Positions 1 to 6,282 of a DNA stretch of 10,132 nt are shown one piece after another. Both the position numbers and the translations under genes were made by a program. Numbering within the stretch: the stretch's first letter is position 1; the number at the start of each line of letters is the position of its first letter. The notes below the pieces were generated by a model. It ran no database searches, had not been told where the DNA came from, and saw nothing but the letters and a program-made list of their open reading frames with translations. This stretch comes from CAZPAV01 sp964584755 (GTDB lineage: Bacteria > Actinomycetota > Acidimicrobiia > Spongiisociales > UBA5794): positions 1-10,132 of the forward strand of contig CAZPAV010000068.1 in NCBI GenBank assembly GCA_964584755.1. The letters run 5' to 3'.

Positions 1-347
1 CCCCAGCCCCGTGCGGAACGCGCCACCCGCCCCCCGAGGGCCGCCGCCATGAGCTGCATCCCGAAGCAGATCCCCACGAAGGGCCGGCCCGCGGCGTCGA
101 GCTCCCGGACCAGGTCGCCGAGGCGGGCGATCCACGGCTCGTCCTCGTACACGGAGCGACGGGACCCGGTCGTCAGGTACGCGTCGCACTCGGCGAGGTC
201 GTCGGGGAGCTCGCCGGCGACGGCGTCGTACACGCGCAGACCGGCGTCCGTCCCGGCGAACAGTGTCCGGAACATCGCGTCGTAGTCCCCCGAGACGTGC
301 CGGAACGCCTCGTCGACGTGGTCACACTGGAGGAGGCCCAGGATCAT
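1..347 (-). CDS. Class I glutamine amidotransferase, probable gamma-glutamyl-amide hydrolase (3' end outside window)
   Basis: Reading the minus strand from the ATG at 347 gives an open frame of 115 codons that leaves the window. The protein begins MILGLLQCDHVDEAF, has a GSRRSVYEDEPWI segment near residues 61-73, and carries the nucleophile elbow GICFGMQ with Cys94 at 92-98, followed by an ALGG turn. This is the pattern of GMP-synthase-like class I amidotransferases (Cys-His-Glu triad); the His and Glu would lie in the missing part. The ATG overlaps the stop of the aldehyde dehydrogenase gene (ATGA) and lacks its own Shine-Dalgarno, so translation is probably coupled. In gamma-glutamylated amine pathways such as Puu, the last step is hydrolysis of the gamma-glutamyl amide by a hydrolase of this fold. 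That role is inferred from context; a general amidotransferase remains possible. Confidence 0.85.
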   Translation of the reverse strand, partial: MILGLLQCDHVDEAFRHVSGDYDAMFRTLFAGTDAGLRVYDAVAGELPDDLAECDAYLTTGSRRSVYEDEPWIARLGDLVRELDAAGRPFVGICFGMQLMAAALGGRVARSARGW

Positions 348-1777
348 GTGTCGGCGATGAAGACGGTCTTGTACTCGCTGTACTGCTCCAGCGCCGCCAT
401 CCCCTGCTCCCGGCCGATCCCGGACTTCTTCACCCCGCCGAAGGGCGCCTCGATGTGGACGCTCGACGACGAGTTGATGGAGATCATGCCCGTCTCGAAG
501 GCCCGCGCCACGCGCAGCGCCCGGCCCACGTCCCGGGTCCAGATGGAGCCGGAGAGCCCGTACTCGCTGTCGTTCGCCAGGGCCACCGCCTCCTCCTCGC
601 CCTCGAAGGGCATGATCCCCACCACCGGACCGAAGATCTCCTCCTGCATGAAGCGCATCCCCGGTCGGACGTCGACGTACACCGCCGGCGTGAGGAAGCT
701 CCCCCGATCCCCGGGACGCTCCCCGCCACAGACCCGCTGCGCACCCTCGGCCTCGCCCACCTCGAGGTACCTCTCCACCTTCGCCCGGTGCTCCGGCGTG
801 ACGAGGGGACCCATCTCGGTGGCCTCGTCACGGGGATCGCCGACCCGAAGGCGCTCCGTCCGAGCGACGAAGCGCGCCACGAACTCGTCGAAGACGGGAC
901 GCTCCACGAGCAGGCGACTCCGGGCACAACAGTCCTGACCGGCGTTGTCGTACACGGCGAAGACGGAGGACTCGACGCAGGCGTCGAGGTCGGGCACGTC
1001 GCCGAAGACGATGTTCGCCGACTTGCCGCCGAGCTCGAGGGAGACCCGCTTGATGCCGCCCGCGGCGCGACGCATCACCTCCGCTCCCACCTCGGTGGAC
1101 CCGGTGAACGACACCTTGCGCACCAAGGGATGCTCGACGAGCACGGACCCGATGCGGGAGCCGGCCCCGGGCACCACGTTGAGGACCCCCGGCGGGAGCC
1201 CGGCCCGCAGGGCGAGCTCCCCGAAGGCCAGCGCCGTCAGCGGCGTCACCCCGGCCGGCTTGGCGACGACGGTGTTCCCCATGGCCAGGGCCGGTGCCAC
1301 CTTCCAGGCGAGGATGAGCAGAGGGAAGTTCCAGGGGACGATGAGGCTGCACACGCCGACGGGCTCGCGGAAGGTGAGGAGCGTGCCCGCCGCGTCGCCG
1401 GGGATCGTCTCTCCGTGGAACTTGTCGACCGCACCGGCGTAGAAGTCGAAGGTGGCGGCGACCGCTCCCATCTCGCCCCGGGCGGCGCCGATGGGTTTCC
1501 CCACGTTCCGGGACTCGAGGAGGGCGAGGTCCTCGAGCTCCTCCCGAACGAGGTCGGCGATCCGCCGCAGCACGTCCCGGCGCTCCCGCACCGTCGCCCG
1601 GGCCCACGGACCGGCGGCGAACCGGGCGTGGGCGACCTCGACGGCCCGCGACACGTCCTCGGGGGTCGCCGCGGCGACCGTGGCGACGACCTCCTCGGTG
1701 GCCGGGTCGCGCACCTCCGTGGTGGCGCCGTCGGCGGCGGCGACCCGCTGCCCGTCGATGAGCAGTCCCTCGCTCAC
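344..1777 (-). CDS. NAD(P)-dependent aldehyde dehydrogenase
   Basis: This is a full-length ALDH-superfamily protein of 477 residues that oxidises an aldehyde to a carboxylate in the cytosol. Visible motifs are PWNFP with Asn150 (oxyanion hole), Lys173 in VVAKPAG (cofactor ribose), FTGSTEVG at 224-231, Glu248 in ELGGKS (general base), the nucleophile Cys283 in NAGQDC, and EEIFGPV with Glu380. The start is a GTG at 1777, preceded by a GGAG on the minus strand (1788-1785) with a 7-base spacer; the SDR gene stops only 4 bases upstream. It resembles PuuC/betaine-aldehyde-type enzymes, which accept amino or gamma-glutamylamino aldehydes. Its position between an SDR and a gamma-glutamyl hydrolase suggests that it oxidises a gamma-glutamyl-amino aldehyde. 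The exact substrate cannot be read from the sequence. Confidence 0.93.
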   Translation of the reverse strand: MSEGLLIDGQRVAAADGATTEVRDPATEEVVATVAAATPEDVSRAVEVAHARFAAGPWARATVRERRDVLRRIADLVREELEDLALLESRNVGKPIGAARGEMGAVAATFDFYAGAVDKFHGETIPGDAAGTLLTFREPVGVCSLIVPWNFPLLILAWKVAPALAMGNTVVAKPAGVTPLTALAFGELALRAGLPPGVLNVVPGAGSRIGSVLVEHPLVRKVSFTGSTEVGAEVMRRAAGGIKRVSLELGGKSANIVFGDVPDLDACVESSVFAVYDNAGQDCCARSRLLVERPVFDEFVARFVARTERLRVGDPRDEATEMGPLVTPEHRAKVERYLEVGEAEGAQRVCGGERPGDRGSFLTPAVYVDVRPGMRFMQEEIFGPVVGIMPFEGEEEAVALANDSEYGLSGSIWTRDVGRALRVARAFETGMISINSSSSVHIEAPFGGVKKSGIGREQGMAALEQYSEYKTVFIADT

Positions 1778-1781
1778 GGCG

Positions 1782-2558
1782 TCACTCCGGGGTCACGTAG
1801 GCGGCGGTGAGGCCGCCGTCGACGAGGAACTCGGCGCCGGTGAGGTACGACGACTCGTCGGAGGCGAGGAAGAGGGCCGCCCTGGCCATCTCCGCGGCCT
1901 CCCCGAACCGTCCCATCGGCACGTGGACGAGTCGACGGCGGCGCTTCTCCTCGGTGTCGAGCACCTTCATGAGGAGCTCGGTCCGCAGGGGACCCGGACA
2001 GAGCGCGTTCACCCGGATGCCCTCACGGGCATGGACCACCGCCAGCTCCCGGGTGAGGGCGAGGACGGCGCCCTTCGACGCGGTGTAGGCGAGCTGCGGG
2101 GTGGCGGCCCCCACGTGGGCCACGAAGGAGGCGGTGTTGACCACGGACCCGCCGCCGGCGCGTCGCAGGGCCGGGATGCCGTACTTGCACCCGAGGAACA
2201 CCCCCTTGGCGTTGACGTCCAGCGTGAGGTCCCACACCGCCTCGCTCGTCCCCACGGCGTCGGCGTCGTCGGCGTGCATGATCCCGGCGTTGTTGAACAG
2301 GACGTGGAGGGCACCGAACCGCTCCTCGGCGGCAGTCACCATGCGCTCGCAGTCCTCCGCCGAGGAGACGTCCGCCTGGACTGCCAGCGCCTCCCCGCCG
2401 GCAGCCTCGATCGCGCCGGCGGTTGCCGCGGCGGTCTCCGCCACGAGGTCCACCGCCACGACCCTCGCCCCCTCGGTGGCGAAGAGCAGCGCCGACTCGC
2501 GCCCGATGCCGCTGCCCGCCCCGGTGACGAGGGCGACCTTGCCGTCCAGTCTGCCCAT
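1782..2558 (-). CDS. Short-chain dehydrogenase/reductase (SDR), classical type
   Basis: This is a 258-residue classical SDR. The Rossmann glycine motif TGAGSGIG lies at 12-19, and Asp37 at the end of beta-2 (VAVDL) favours NAD over NADP. NNAG is at 89-92, and the catalytic tetrad is Asn115, Ser144, Tyr158 and Lys162 (YTASK). A PG motif (CPGP, 187-190) and a C-terminal LVDGG close the fold. The length is typical and the protein looks intact. The ATG at 2558 has GAGG (2569-2566) upstream with a 7-base spacer, and the ligase gene ends 12 bases before it, so the two are probably co-transcribed. In this operon it is a candidate for oxidising the alcohol group of a gamma-glutamylated amino alcohol, feeding the adjacent ALDH. 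This is inference from neighbours, because the SDR fold alone does not define a substrate. Confidence 0.93.
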   Translation of the reverse strand: MGRLDGKVALVTGAGSGIGRESALLFATEGARVVAVDLVAETAAATAGAIEAAGGEALAVQADVSSAEDCERMVTAAEERFGALHVLFNNAGIMHADDADAVGTSEAVWDLTLDVNAKGVFLGCKYGIPALRRAGGGSVVNTASFVAHVGAATPQLAYTASKGAVLALTRELAVVHAREGIRVNALCPGPLRTELLMKVLDTEEKRRRRLVHVPMGRFGEAAEMARAALFLASDESSYLTGAEFLVDGGLTAAYVTPE

Positions 2559-2570
2559 CGGATCGCCTCG

Positions 2571-3950
2571 CTAGATCCGCTCGAAGTACCGCCACCGCTC
2601 CCAGTCGGTGACGGCGTCATCGTACGCCGCCTGCTCGGTGCGGAAGAAATGCGTGTAGTGCTCCCGCACGTCCTCGCCGAAGACGGCGGCGACGAACTCG
2701 CTGGCAGCGAAACGGTCGGTGGCGTCACGCAACGTCCGGGGCACCCGGGGCAGCTCGGCGGCGGCGTACACGTCCCCCTCGAACATCTCGGGCGGCTCGA
2801 GACGGTTGACGATCCCGTCGAGGCCGGCGGCGAGCACCGCGGCGTAGGCGAGGTACGGGTTCACGTCGGCGCCCGGGATGCGGCACTCGATGCGCAGGCT
2901 CTGCCCCCGCCCCACGACCCGGAAGCCGGCGGTGCGGTTGTCGTAACTCCAGGCGATCCGGGTCGGCGCCCAGGAGCCGTCCTGGTAGCGCTTGTAGGAG
3001 TTGACGGTGGGCGCGAGGAAGGGCATGAGGTCGAAGACGTGGGTCATGTAACCGCCGAGGAACCAGCGGAACACGTCGGACGCCTCCACGGGTCCGAGCC
3101 GGCCGGAGCCGGGGAAGGCGTTGCGCCCGCCGTCCCACAGGCTGAGGTGGATGTGACAGCTCGACCCCGCCTCGGCCGCGCTCGGCTTCGCCATGAAGGT
3201 GACGCTCATCCCCATCTGCTCGGCGGTGTCCTTCATGCAGAGCTTCATGAGGCTGTGCCGGTCGGCCATCTCGAGGACCTCGGCGTAGCGGATGTTCATC
3301 TCGTGCTGACCCCGTCCCCACTCCCCCTTCGAGTTCTCCACGGGGATGCCGGACCGGGCGAGGTGGCGTCGAATGGCCCCGTTGTAGTGCTCCTCCCGGG
3401 TGCCCTGCAGCAGGTGGTAGTCCTCGATGTACCACCCCAGGGGAGTGAGAGCGTGGTAGTGGGCCTCGGCGGCCTCCCGGTAGCTCTCCCGGTAGAGGAA
3501 GTACTCCAGCTCCGAGGCGGCCTTGGCGGTGAACCCCATGTCGGCGGCCCGGGCGACCTGGCGGGTGAGGATGGTGCGGGGCGCCACCGGCACCGGGGCG
3601 TGGGTCCGATCGTCCTCGAGGTGACAGAGGACGATGGCGGTCTCGGGGAGCCAGCTCGCCAGGCGCAGGGTGCCGAGGTCGGGGACCATGTGGAAATCCC
3701 CGTACCCGAGCTCCCAGTTGGCGTACCGGTAACCGGGCACGGGCTCCATCTCCATGTCGACCGTGAGGAGGTAGTCGCAGCCGTGCGTCCCCGCGGCGTG
3801 CACCTCGTCGCGGAAGAACGCCGCGTCGAACCGTTTCCCGTGGAGCCGCCCGTAGTGGTCGGGAAAGGCCACGATCACCGTCTCGACCTCTCCCCGCTCG
3901 ACGAGCACGTCGAGCTCCTCGAGACTGAGCCTGCCTCTCGCTCCGGTCAT
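2571..3950 (-). CDS. Glutamine-synthetase-like gamma-glutamyl amine ligase
   Basis: This 459-residue protein of the glutamine synthetase family has a short beta-grasp N domain and a catalytic domain. Recognisable active-site pieces are SELEYF (Glu147/149), GEWGRGQHE (Glu210, Glu217), the nucleotide-site His266 in GSSCHIHLSLW, NRT with Arg339, and RIECR (Glu355, Arg357), so ATP, metal and glutamate binding look intact. Where true glutamine synthetases have the ammonium-site Glu (Glu327 in Salmonella, in a YEAP context), this protein has Trp327 in GSWAP. That pattern belongs to GlnA-like/PuuA enzymes that join glutamate to polyamines or monoamines rather than ammonia. I therefore call it a gamma-glutamyl amine ligase and not GlnA; it would be the first enzyme of the operon. 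An upstream in-frame extension of 77 codons exists, but it is Gly/Arg-rich and unrelated to the family, and a strong GGAGG sits 5 bases before the ATG at 3950. Confidence 0.92.
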   Translation of the reverse strand: MTGARGRLSLEELDVLVERGEVETVIVAFPDHYGRLHGKRFDAAFFRDEVHAAGTHGCDYLLTVDMEMEPVPGYRYANWELGYGDFHMVPDLGTLRLASWLPETAIVLCHLEDDRTHAPVPVAPRTILTRQVARAADMGFTAKAASELEYFLYRESYREAAEAHYHALTPLGWYIEDYHLLQGTREEHYNGAIRRHLARSGIPVENSKGEWGRGQHEMNIRYAEVLEMADRHSLMKLCMKDTAEQMGMSVTFMAKPSAAEAGSSCHIHLSLWDGGRNAFPGSGRLGPVEASDVFRWFLGGYMTHVFDLMPFLAPTVNSYKRYQDGSWAPTRIAWSYDNRTAGFRVVGRGQSLRIECRIPGADVNPYLAYAAVLAAGLDGIVNRLEPPEMFEGDVYAAAELPRVPRTLRDATDRFAASEFVAAVFGEDVREHYTHFFRTEQAAYDDAVTDWERWRYFERI

Positions 3951-3955
3951 CGTCA

Positions 3956-3960
3956 CCTCC
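3956..3960 (-). promoter_or_regulatory. Shine-Dalgarno of the ligase gene
   Basis: On the minus strand GGAGG is followed by TGACG and then the ATG at 3950, a 5-base spacer. This strong site fixes the start of the glutamine-synthetase-like ligase and rules out the longer upstream reading. Confidence 0.75.
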
Positions 3961-4090
3961 TCGGCGCTCCCGGCCGCCGCCCGCCGGCACCCGCCTCCCG
4001 GCACCCCACGCCGGACCGGCCGGGACCGGGGGAACCGTAGTCGACGGGGCCCACCGCCGCCGAGAGCGACCCCGGACCCCACGCCATGAA

Positions 4091-4110
4091 GTATCCTGGA
4101 AACCAGATAC
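4091..4110. promoter_or_regulatory. Imperfect dyad, candidate operator over divergent promoters
   Basis: The sequence GTATCCTGGAAACCAGATAC has arms GTAT/ATAC and CTGG/CCAG around an AAA centre, with one extra C (4095) in the left arm. It overlaps a plus-strand -10-like hexamer TATCCT (4092-4097) and a minus-strand hexamer GATACT (4095-4090). A repressor bound here could control both directions. I see no convincing -35 on either strand. A small RNA hairpin is an alternative reading. The regulator is not in the window. Confidence 0.5.
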
Positions 4111-4127
4111 GTTCGGAGGAGACGATC

Positions 4128-4187
4128 ATGAGCAGGCACGGGTCCCGTCCCTCGACGACACGCGCCGCCCCCCGGGGGCACCGATGA
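4128..4187 (+). CDS. 19-residue leader peptide upstream of the MerB-like gene
   Basis: A short ORF starts at the ATG at 4128, has a strong GGAGG at 4115-4119 (8-base spacer), and stops at a TGA that overlaps the ATG of the next gene (ATGA at 4184-4187). The product would be MSRHGSRPSTTRAAPRGHR. It is basic, with five Arg residues written with five different Arg codons (AGG, CGT, CGC, CGG, CGA), and has no Cys and no hydrophobic segment. The strong ribosome site and the exact start/stop overlap argue that it is translated and couples translation to the downstream gene. I do not recognise a family. It may act only as a cis-acting leader. Confidence 0.5.
   Translation: MSRHGSRPSTTRAAPRGHR
4167..4179 (+). 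promoter_or_regulatory. GC hairpin masking the MerB-like gene's ribosome site
   Basis: The segment GCCCCCCGGGGGC can form a 5-bp GC stem with a 3-base loop. It contains the only purine-rich Shine-Dalgarno-like stretch (GGGGG, 4174-4178) before the ATG at 4184. It lies inside the leader ORF, so ribosomes reading the leader would open it. This is the expected layout of translational coupling; function is inferred. Confidence 0.4.
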
Positions 4188-4855
4188 GCCCGCTCGTCCC
4201 GCACTCGTCCGCGGCGCGGGTGTGGGCGCGCCTCGAAGCGGTCGGTCTCGTCCCCGACTTCGACGAGGAGACGTCCCGCCTCCTCGTCGCCCTCTACCGG
4301 CGTCTCGCCGGCACCGGGCGGCCCGTCCCCCCCGCCGAGGTCACGGCCCTCGCCCTCACGGCCGGCGTGGACCCGGCCGGCGCCACGACGTTCCTCGAAC
4401 CGCTGAGCGAGATCGGCGAGGACGGCGCCCTCCTCGGCGTCGCCGGCCTCTCCCTCGCGGACCACCCCCACCGCTTCCGCACCCACGGACACGACCTCGC
4501 CACCTGGTGCGCCCTCGACCCGCTGCTCATCGCCCCCGTCATGACCGAGCCCGTCACCATCGTCTCCCATGATCCCCGCAGCGGCGGGCCGATCGAGGTC
4601 CACGTGGACCGCGACGGGGTCGACGCCGTGCACCCGCCGTCGGCGATCGTCTCCATCGTCGTCCCCGCGGCGCCGACCGCGGACGGCGTCGAAGCCATCT
4701 GGGCCATGTTCTGCCACCACGTGCACTTCTTCACCGACACCGCCTCCGGTACGGCGTTCTTCGCCGCCGACGAGCGGGAGGTGCACCTCCTGCCGGTCGC
4801 CGCGGCCTTCGACCTGGGACGGATCGTCTACCGGACCATCCACACCGAGGCGTAA
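4184..4855 (+). CDS. merB: MerB-like organomercurial lyase homologue
   Basis: This 223-residue protein has an N-terminal helical, winged-helix-like part (about 28-95) and the MerB catalytic core. MerB cleaves carbon-mercury bonds using a Cys-Asp-Cys set. Here WCALD supplies Cys109 and Asp112 (Cys96/Asp99 of the classical enzyme) and FCHHVHFF supplies Cys177 (Cys159), so all three catalytic residues are present. Two other cysteines of classical MerB are absent: the position after Cys177 is His178, and the VSSHC-type cysteine is replaced in IVSHD (Asp130). No merA, merR, merT or merP is visible, which is unusual for a mercury resistance gene. The ATG overlaps the stop of a 19-codon leader, and an APC permease follows 43 bases after the stop. 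The family assignment is secure; a role in mercury detoxification here is not. Confidence 0.82.
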   Translation: MSPLVPHSSAARVWARLEAVGLVPDFDEETSRLLVALYRRLAGTGRPVPPAEVTALALTAGVDPAGATTFLEPLSEIGEDGALLGVAGLSLADHPHRFRTHGHDLATWCALDPLLIAPVMTEPVTIVSHDPRSGGPIEVHVDRDGVDAVHPPSAIVSIVVPAAPTADGVEAIWAMFCHHVHFFTDTASGTAFFAADEREVHLLPVAAAFDLGRIVYRTIHTEA

Positions 4856-4861
4856 CCCGTT

Positions 4862-4884
4862 CCGCCCCCGCCGTGGGGAGGCGG
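4862..4884 (+). terminator. Possible stem-loop after the MerB-like gene
   Basis: CCGCC (4862-4866) can pair with GGCGG (4880-4884), and the inner CCC with GGG, leaving an A bulge at 4879 and a small loop. It starts 7 bases after the TAA stop. There is no T-run, so termination is uncertain; GC-rich chance pairing is possible. Confidence 0.3.
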
Positions 4885-4885
4885 C

Positions 4886-4891
4886 TACATT
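4886..4891 (+). promoter_or_regulatory. -10-like element before the permease gene
   Basis: TACATT matches TAnnnT and ends 7 bases before the GTG at 4899, the distance expected if transcription begins at or next to the start codon (leaderless mRNA). No Shine-Dalgarno lies at a normal distance, and no clear -35 is visible. Confidence 0.4.
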
Positions 4892-4898
4892 CCGTCCG

Positions 4899-6224
4899 GT
4901 GCACCGACACCGGCACCGCATCCCGCTCCACCGGCGCGACCGGGGGCTCCTCGGAACGGCGGAGCTCATCGCCATCGCCGTCGGAGGGATGATCGGCGGC
5001 GGTATCTTCTCCGTCCTCGGCCTCGCCGCACGGATCGCCGGTCACGCCGCGCCCGTCGCCCTCGGGATCGGCGCGTTCGTCGCCGCCGCCGCCGGGTACT
5101 CCTACGCCCGCCTCGCCGTCACCTACCCTCGCGACGGCGCCAGCTACACGTACCTCGAGCGCGCCTATCCCGGCCGGCCCGAGATCGGCTCCCTCACGGG
5201 GTGGACGGTGGTGCTCGGCTACGTCGGGACCCTCGCCCTGTACGCCTTCACCTTCGGCGCCTACGGCGCCGACCTCCTCGGTTTCGCCGGCTCGGTCCCG
5301 TGGCGGATCGGTCTCGGGCTCCTCGTCCTCCTCGCCTTCCTCACGGTGAACCTCCTCGGCGTCCGCGAGGCGGGAGTCGTCGAGGACGTCGTGGTCGCCA
5401 CGAAGATCGCCATCCTCGGCTTCTTCGGATTCGTCGGGCTCTTCCAGATCCAACAGGTCCGCCTCGTCCCCTTCCTCGACCACGGCGCCGGCTCGGTGTT
5501 CACCGCCGGCGCCCTCATCTTCGTCGCCTACGAGGGCTTCCAGCTCACGACGAACGCCGTCGAGGAGACACGGGACCCCGAACGCGCCCTCCCCCGCGCC
5601 ATCTACACGTCGGTGGCGCTCGTGGGCGTCATCTACGTCGTCCTGGCCTTCGTCGCGGTGGGGACCCTCCCCCTCCCCGATCTCGTCGCCGCCGGCGAGT
5701 ACGCCCTCGCCGCGGTCGCCCAACCGCTCCTCGGCGACGGCGGCCGGCTCCTCGTGGCCCTCGCCGCGCTCCTCGCCACGTCCTCCGCCGTCAACAGCAC
5801 CCTCTTCGGCGCGTCGCGACTCATCGCCGACATGGCCCACACCGGGGCGATGCCGTCCCGGCTCGCCCGGCGCTCCGCCCGGGGCGTCCCCGTCGCCGCG
5901 GTCGTCGCCATGAGCCTCCCCGCGGCGGCGCTCATGCTCCTCGGCAGCCTCGACCTCATCGCCGCCTTCTCCTCGATGACGTTCCTCCTCGTCTCACTCG
6001 CCGTGTCGGTGGCGAACCTGCGGCTCCGCACCGAGACCCGCGCCCACACCGGCGTCGTCGCTCTCGGGATCGGGCTCATGGTGATCACCATCGGACTCCT
6101 CGTCGGTCATCTCGTCGCCTCCGACCGGGGGACCCTCGCCGGGATCCTCCTCGGATACCTCCTCGCGCTCCTCCTCGAGGTGGGGTCCCGGCGCCTCCGG
6201 CGGCACGCCGCGCCACCGGTCTGA
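4899..6224 (+). CDS. APC-superfamily amino acid/amine permease
   Basis: This is an integral membrane transporter of 441 residues, a normal length for the amino acid-polyamine-organocation family. After a basic, His/Arg-rich cytosolic N-terminus (residues 1-16), TM1 carries GGMIGGGIF (29-37), the unwound substrate and ion-binding segment. TM6 has the FVAYEGFQ segment (208-215), followed by the conserved cytosolic loop EETRDPERALPRAI (222-235). By eye about 12 hydrophobic segments are present. The frame is open further upstream inside the MerB-like gene, but the GTG at 4899 gives the natural family N-terminus and sits just after a -10-like element. The substrate is not readable from the sequence. 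An amine or amino acid used by the divergent gamma-glutamyl pathway is an attractive possibility. Co-transcription with the MerB-like gene 43 bases upstream is also possible. Confidence 0.88.
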   Translation: MHRHRHRIPLHRRDRGLLGTAELIAIAVGGMIGGGIFSVLGLAARIAGHAAPVALGIGAFVAAAAGYSYARLAVTYPRDGASYTYLERAYPGRPEIGSLTGWTVVLGYVGTLALYAFTFGAYGADLLGFAGSVPWRIGLGLLVLLAFLTVNLLGVREAGVVEDVVVATKIAILGFFGFVGLFQIQQVRLVPFLDHGAGSVFTAGALIFVAYEGFQLTTNAVEETRDPERALPRAIYTSVALVGVIYVVLAFVAVGTLPLPDLVAAGEYALAAVAQPLLGDGGRLLVALAALLATSSAVNSTLFGASRLIADMAHTGAMPSRLARRSARGVPVAAVVAMSLPAAALMLLGSLDLIAAFSSMTFLLVSLAVSVANLRLRTETRAHTGVVALGIGLMVITIGLLVGHLVASDRGTLAGILLGYLLALLLEVGSRRLRRHAAPPV

Positions 6225-6265
6225 TCGTTGATCGCGGCGCAGGCCGGGAGGGGTCGCGGAGGGAC

Positions 6266-6271
6266 TACGCT
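6266..6271 (+). promoter_or_regulatory. -10-like element before the FrhB-like gene
   Basis: TACGCT, in a context (GGACTACGCT) similar to the one before the permease gene, ends 11 bases before the ATG at 6283. The 58-base gap after the permease has no Shine-Dalgarno at the right place, so a leaderless or very short-leader transcript for the three-gene operon is likely. No clear -35 is visible. Confidence 0.4.
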
Positions 6272-6282
6272 GCGCTTCTCCC

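Larger units (their letters stand above)
3951..4127. other. Divergent intergenic region between the amine operon and the merB/permease cluster
   Basis: These 177 bases separate the minus-strand ligase operon from the plus-strand leader ORF. The part next to the ligase (about 3961-4030) is GC-rich and holds a 9-base inverted repeat (TCCCGGCCG at 3968-3976 and CGGCCGGGA at 4017-4025) that could fold in the ligase mRNA leader. The part near 4085-4120 is locally AT-richer and contains the dyad and candidate promoters described separately. I see no further gene here. Confidence 0.6.

Noticed and set aside
263..1810. Plus-strand open frame of 515 codons opposite the aldehyde dehydrogenase
   Set aside because: It is a low-complexity shadow of an intact ALDH gene with all catalytic motifs on the other strand.
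2571..3950. Housekeeping glutamine synthetase GlnA
   Set aside because: The ammonium-site Glu is replaced by Trp, and the gene sits with SDR, ALDH and a gamma-glutamyl hydrolase-type amidotransferase, which fits amine catabolism better.
1452..4040. Plus-strand open frame of 862 codons opposite the SDR and ligase genes
   Set aside because: It lies antisense to two clearly recognisable enzymes and has a Gly/Arg/His/Pro-rich composition without motifs. Such long shadow frames are expected in very GC-rich coding DNA.
2571..4181. Longer, 536-residue version of the glutamine-synthetase-like protein
   Set aside because: The additional 77 residues do not resemble the family and span the divergent promoter region, while a strong ribosome site precedes the ATG at 3950.
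4184..4855. Part of a mercury resistance (mer) operon
   Set aside because: No merA, merR, merT or merP homologue is present on either side; only the MerB-like gene is seen.
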